Assembly (NCBI GenBank): GCA_005884985.1
Contig: VAYK01000192.1
Span: 1 to 5,372 of the forward strand
Length of the DNA stretch: 5,372 bases
DNA from: Actinomycetota bacterium
GTDB lineage: Bacteria > Actinomycetota > Thermoleophilia > Solirubrobacterales > 70-9
Direction: 5' to 3'
Shown piece by piece: positions 4,548 to 5,372 of the stretch (positions are counted from its first letter, which is position 1; every line of letters begins with the position of its first letter). The notes beneath the pieces are model-generated. The model worked only from the letters and a program-made list of their open reading frames with translations. It was not told the origin of the DNA and did not search any database. Both the position numbers and the translations under genes were made by a program.

Positions 4548-5372
4548 CTATCCCGACCGTCGGGCAGGGGAAAGGCGGCCGGTCCAGACCGTCCCCACGG
4601 CGTCGTCCTCACCCAGCACGGTGACCTGGTCGCCGACGATGACGACCGCGTCCCCCAGCTGGTTGCCGAAGGGGCTGTGGGGCAGGCGGACCCGCTGCCA
4701 GGTCCCTCCGCCGTCGAAGGACGCATAGACGGTCAGGTGCCCATCACCGATGCCGACGGCGACCACCCGCCGCCCGTCGGCGGCGACCGCTCGAAGGCTG
4801 GCGACTCCGCCCGCGCCGAGCGCTCGCTGAACCTCGGCGCGTCGCCAGCGCCGCCCGTCGGGCGAGGTCCAGGCGAGGGCGCGAGCCTGGCTCGCGAGCG
4901 TCTGGCTGCCGACAGCCACTGCGCCTCCGGCCGCGGCGGCGCAGACCGCGGGGAACTGGCGACCGGGGCCGCCGAGGGCTGCGGCGCCGGCGGCGGGTGC
5001 CCGTTGCCACTGCTGGCCGTCGCGCGAGAGCCAGGCCCACCCGTCCTGCTCGTCGGTCGGCCTCGCGTAGCCGACGGCCAGCACCTCCCCGTCTCGAAGC
5101 GCGCACACGCCGCTCAGGGCGGTCTCCCCGGCCCCCCTCCACGCGTCGGGCTCGTTCGCCTGCTGCCATGTCCGCCCGTCGGCGGACGTCCACGCCCGGG
5201 CCTGGAGCCGGCCCCCGATGCTGTAGCTGAAGCCCACCGCCACCAGCCCCGGTCCACCCGCCGCCACCGAGAAGGCGATCGTCCCGTCGCCCAGGTGGAA
5301 GGCGGGCTGGTCGGCAGGGGCCCGCTGCCACGACGATCCGTCGCTCGACGTCCAGGCGCCCATGACGGCGTG
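4548..5372 (-). CDS. Asp-box repeat (BNR-type, beta-propeller) protein, C-terminal part
   Basis: The reading frame continues without a start beyond the right edge, so the N-terminal part is missing; 274 residues are visible. Five Asp boxes of the form S-x-D-G-x-x-W occur: SSDGSSW, SADGRTW, SRDGQQW, SPDGRRW and a longer SFDGGGTW. They recur about every 49-54 residues. Each of the later repeats is preceded by a VAVG-like strand (LVAVGFS, VLAVGYA, AVAVGSQ, VVAVGIG). This pattern is typical of bacterial BNR/sialidase-like beta-propellers, which are usually secreted or cell-surface proteins that bind glycans or partners. No catalytic sialidase signature is visible, and the signal peptide, if any, would lie outside the window. 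An ATG at 5363 is in frame but falls inside the first repeat, with the frame open above it, so it is not taken as the start. The TAG stop (4550-4548) directly abuts the sulfite oxidase stop. Confidence 0.8.
   Translation of the reverse strand, partial: HAVMGAWTSSDGSSWQRAPADQPAFHLGDGTIAFSVAAGGPGLVAVGFSYSIGGRLQARAWTSADGRTWQQANEPDAWRGAGETALSGVCALRDGEVLAVGYARPTDEQDGWAWLSRDGQQWQRAPAAGAAALGGPGRQFPAVCAAAAGGAVAVGSQTLASQARALAWTSPDGRRWRRAEVQRALGAGGVASLRAVAADGRRVVAVGIGDGHLTVYASFDGGGTWQRVRLPHSPFGNQLGDAVVIVGDQVTVLGEDDAVGTVWTGRLSPARRSG

Noticed and set aside
4548..5372. Sialidase annotation for the Asp-box protein
   Set aside because: Asp boxes alone define a fold, not an activity; no FRIP motif or catalytic residues can be seen in the visible part.

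Overview
This is a GC-rich window with strong G/C preference at third codon positions. It carries a mycothiol-associated type DinB/DUF664 protein and several GNAT enzymes, which suggests a chromosomal segment of an actinobacterium or actinobacterium-like organism. The exact lineage cannot be fixed from the sequence. I see no tRNA, rRNA, CRISPR array, insertion sequence or phage gene.

Layout. (1) The left edge holds the last 49 codons of a plus-strand isoprenylcysteine carboxyl methyltransferase-like membrane enzyme. (2) A minus-strand cluster runs from 1388 down to 153. It starts with the C-terminal stub of a beta-lactamase-family serine hydrolase whose catalytic N-terminal part is missing. 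Next is a GNAT acetyltransferase resembling aminoglycoside 6'-N-acetyltransferases. Last is a DinB/DUF664 protein whose start codon overlaps the acetyltransferase stop as ATGA. (3) A short plus-strand gene (1518-1724) encodes a 68-residue, probably beta-rich protein of unknown function. (4) A minus-strand gene (3025 down to 1760) encodes a 421-residue in-frame fusion of a GNAT acetyltransferase and a class I SAM-dependent methyltransferase. (5) A divergent intergenic region of 121 bases contains a clear inverted repeat. It leads to a plus-strand molybdopterin-dependent sulfite oxidase-like gene (3147-4547) with an extra His/Cys-containing N-terminal domain. (6) The right edge holds the C-terminal 274 residues of a minus-strand repeat protein with five Asp-box motifs, which is a beta-propeller-like fold.

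How the parts relate. The stub, acetyltransferase and DinB gene look like one translationally coupled minus-strand transcript. Small-molecule modification (acetylation, methylation, thiol-dependent chemistry) is a shared theme, but nothing here proves one pathway. The most notable items are the GNAT-methyltransferase fusion, a hairpin that puts the fusion gene's start codon in its loop, the two-module sulfite oxidase-like enzyme, and the decapitated serine hydrolase. Two convergent gene pairs meet with no base between their stop codons. I found no clearly new multi-gene system; this is mostly ordinary chromosome with several uncommon architectures.
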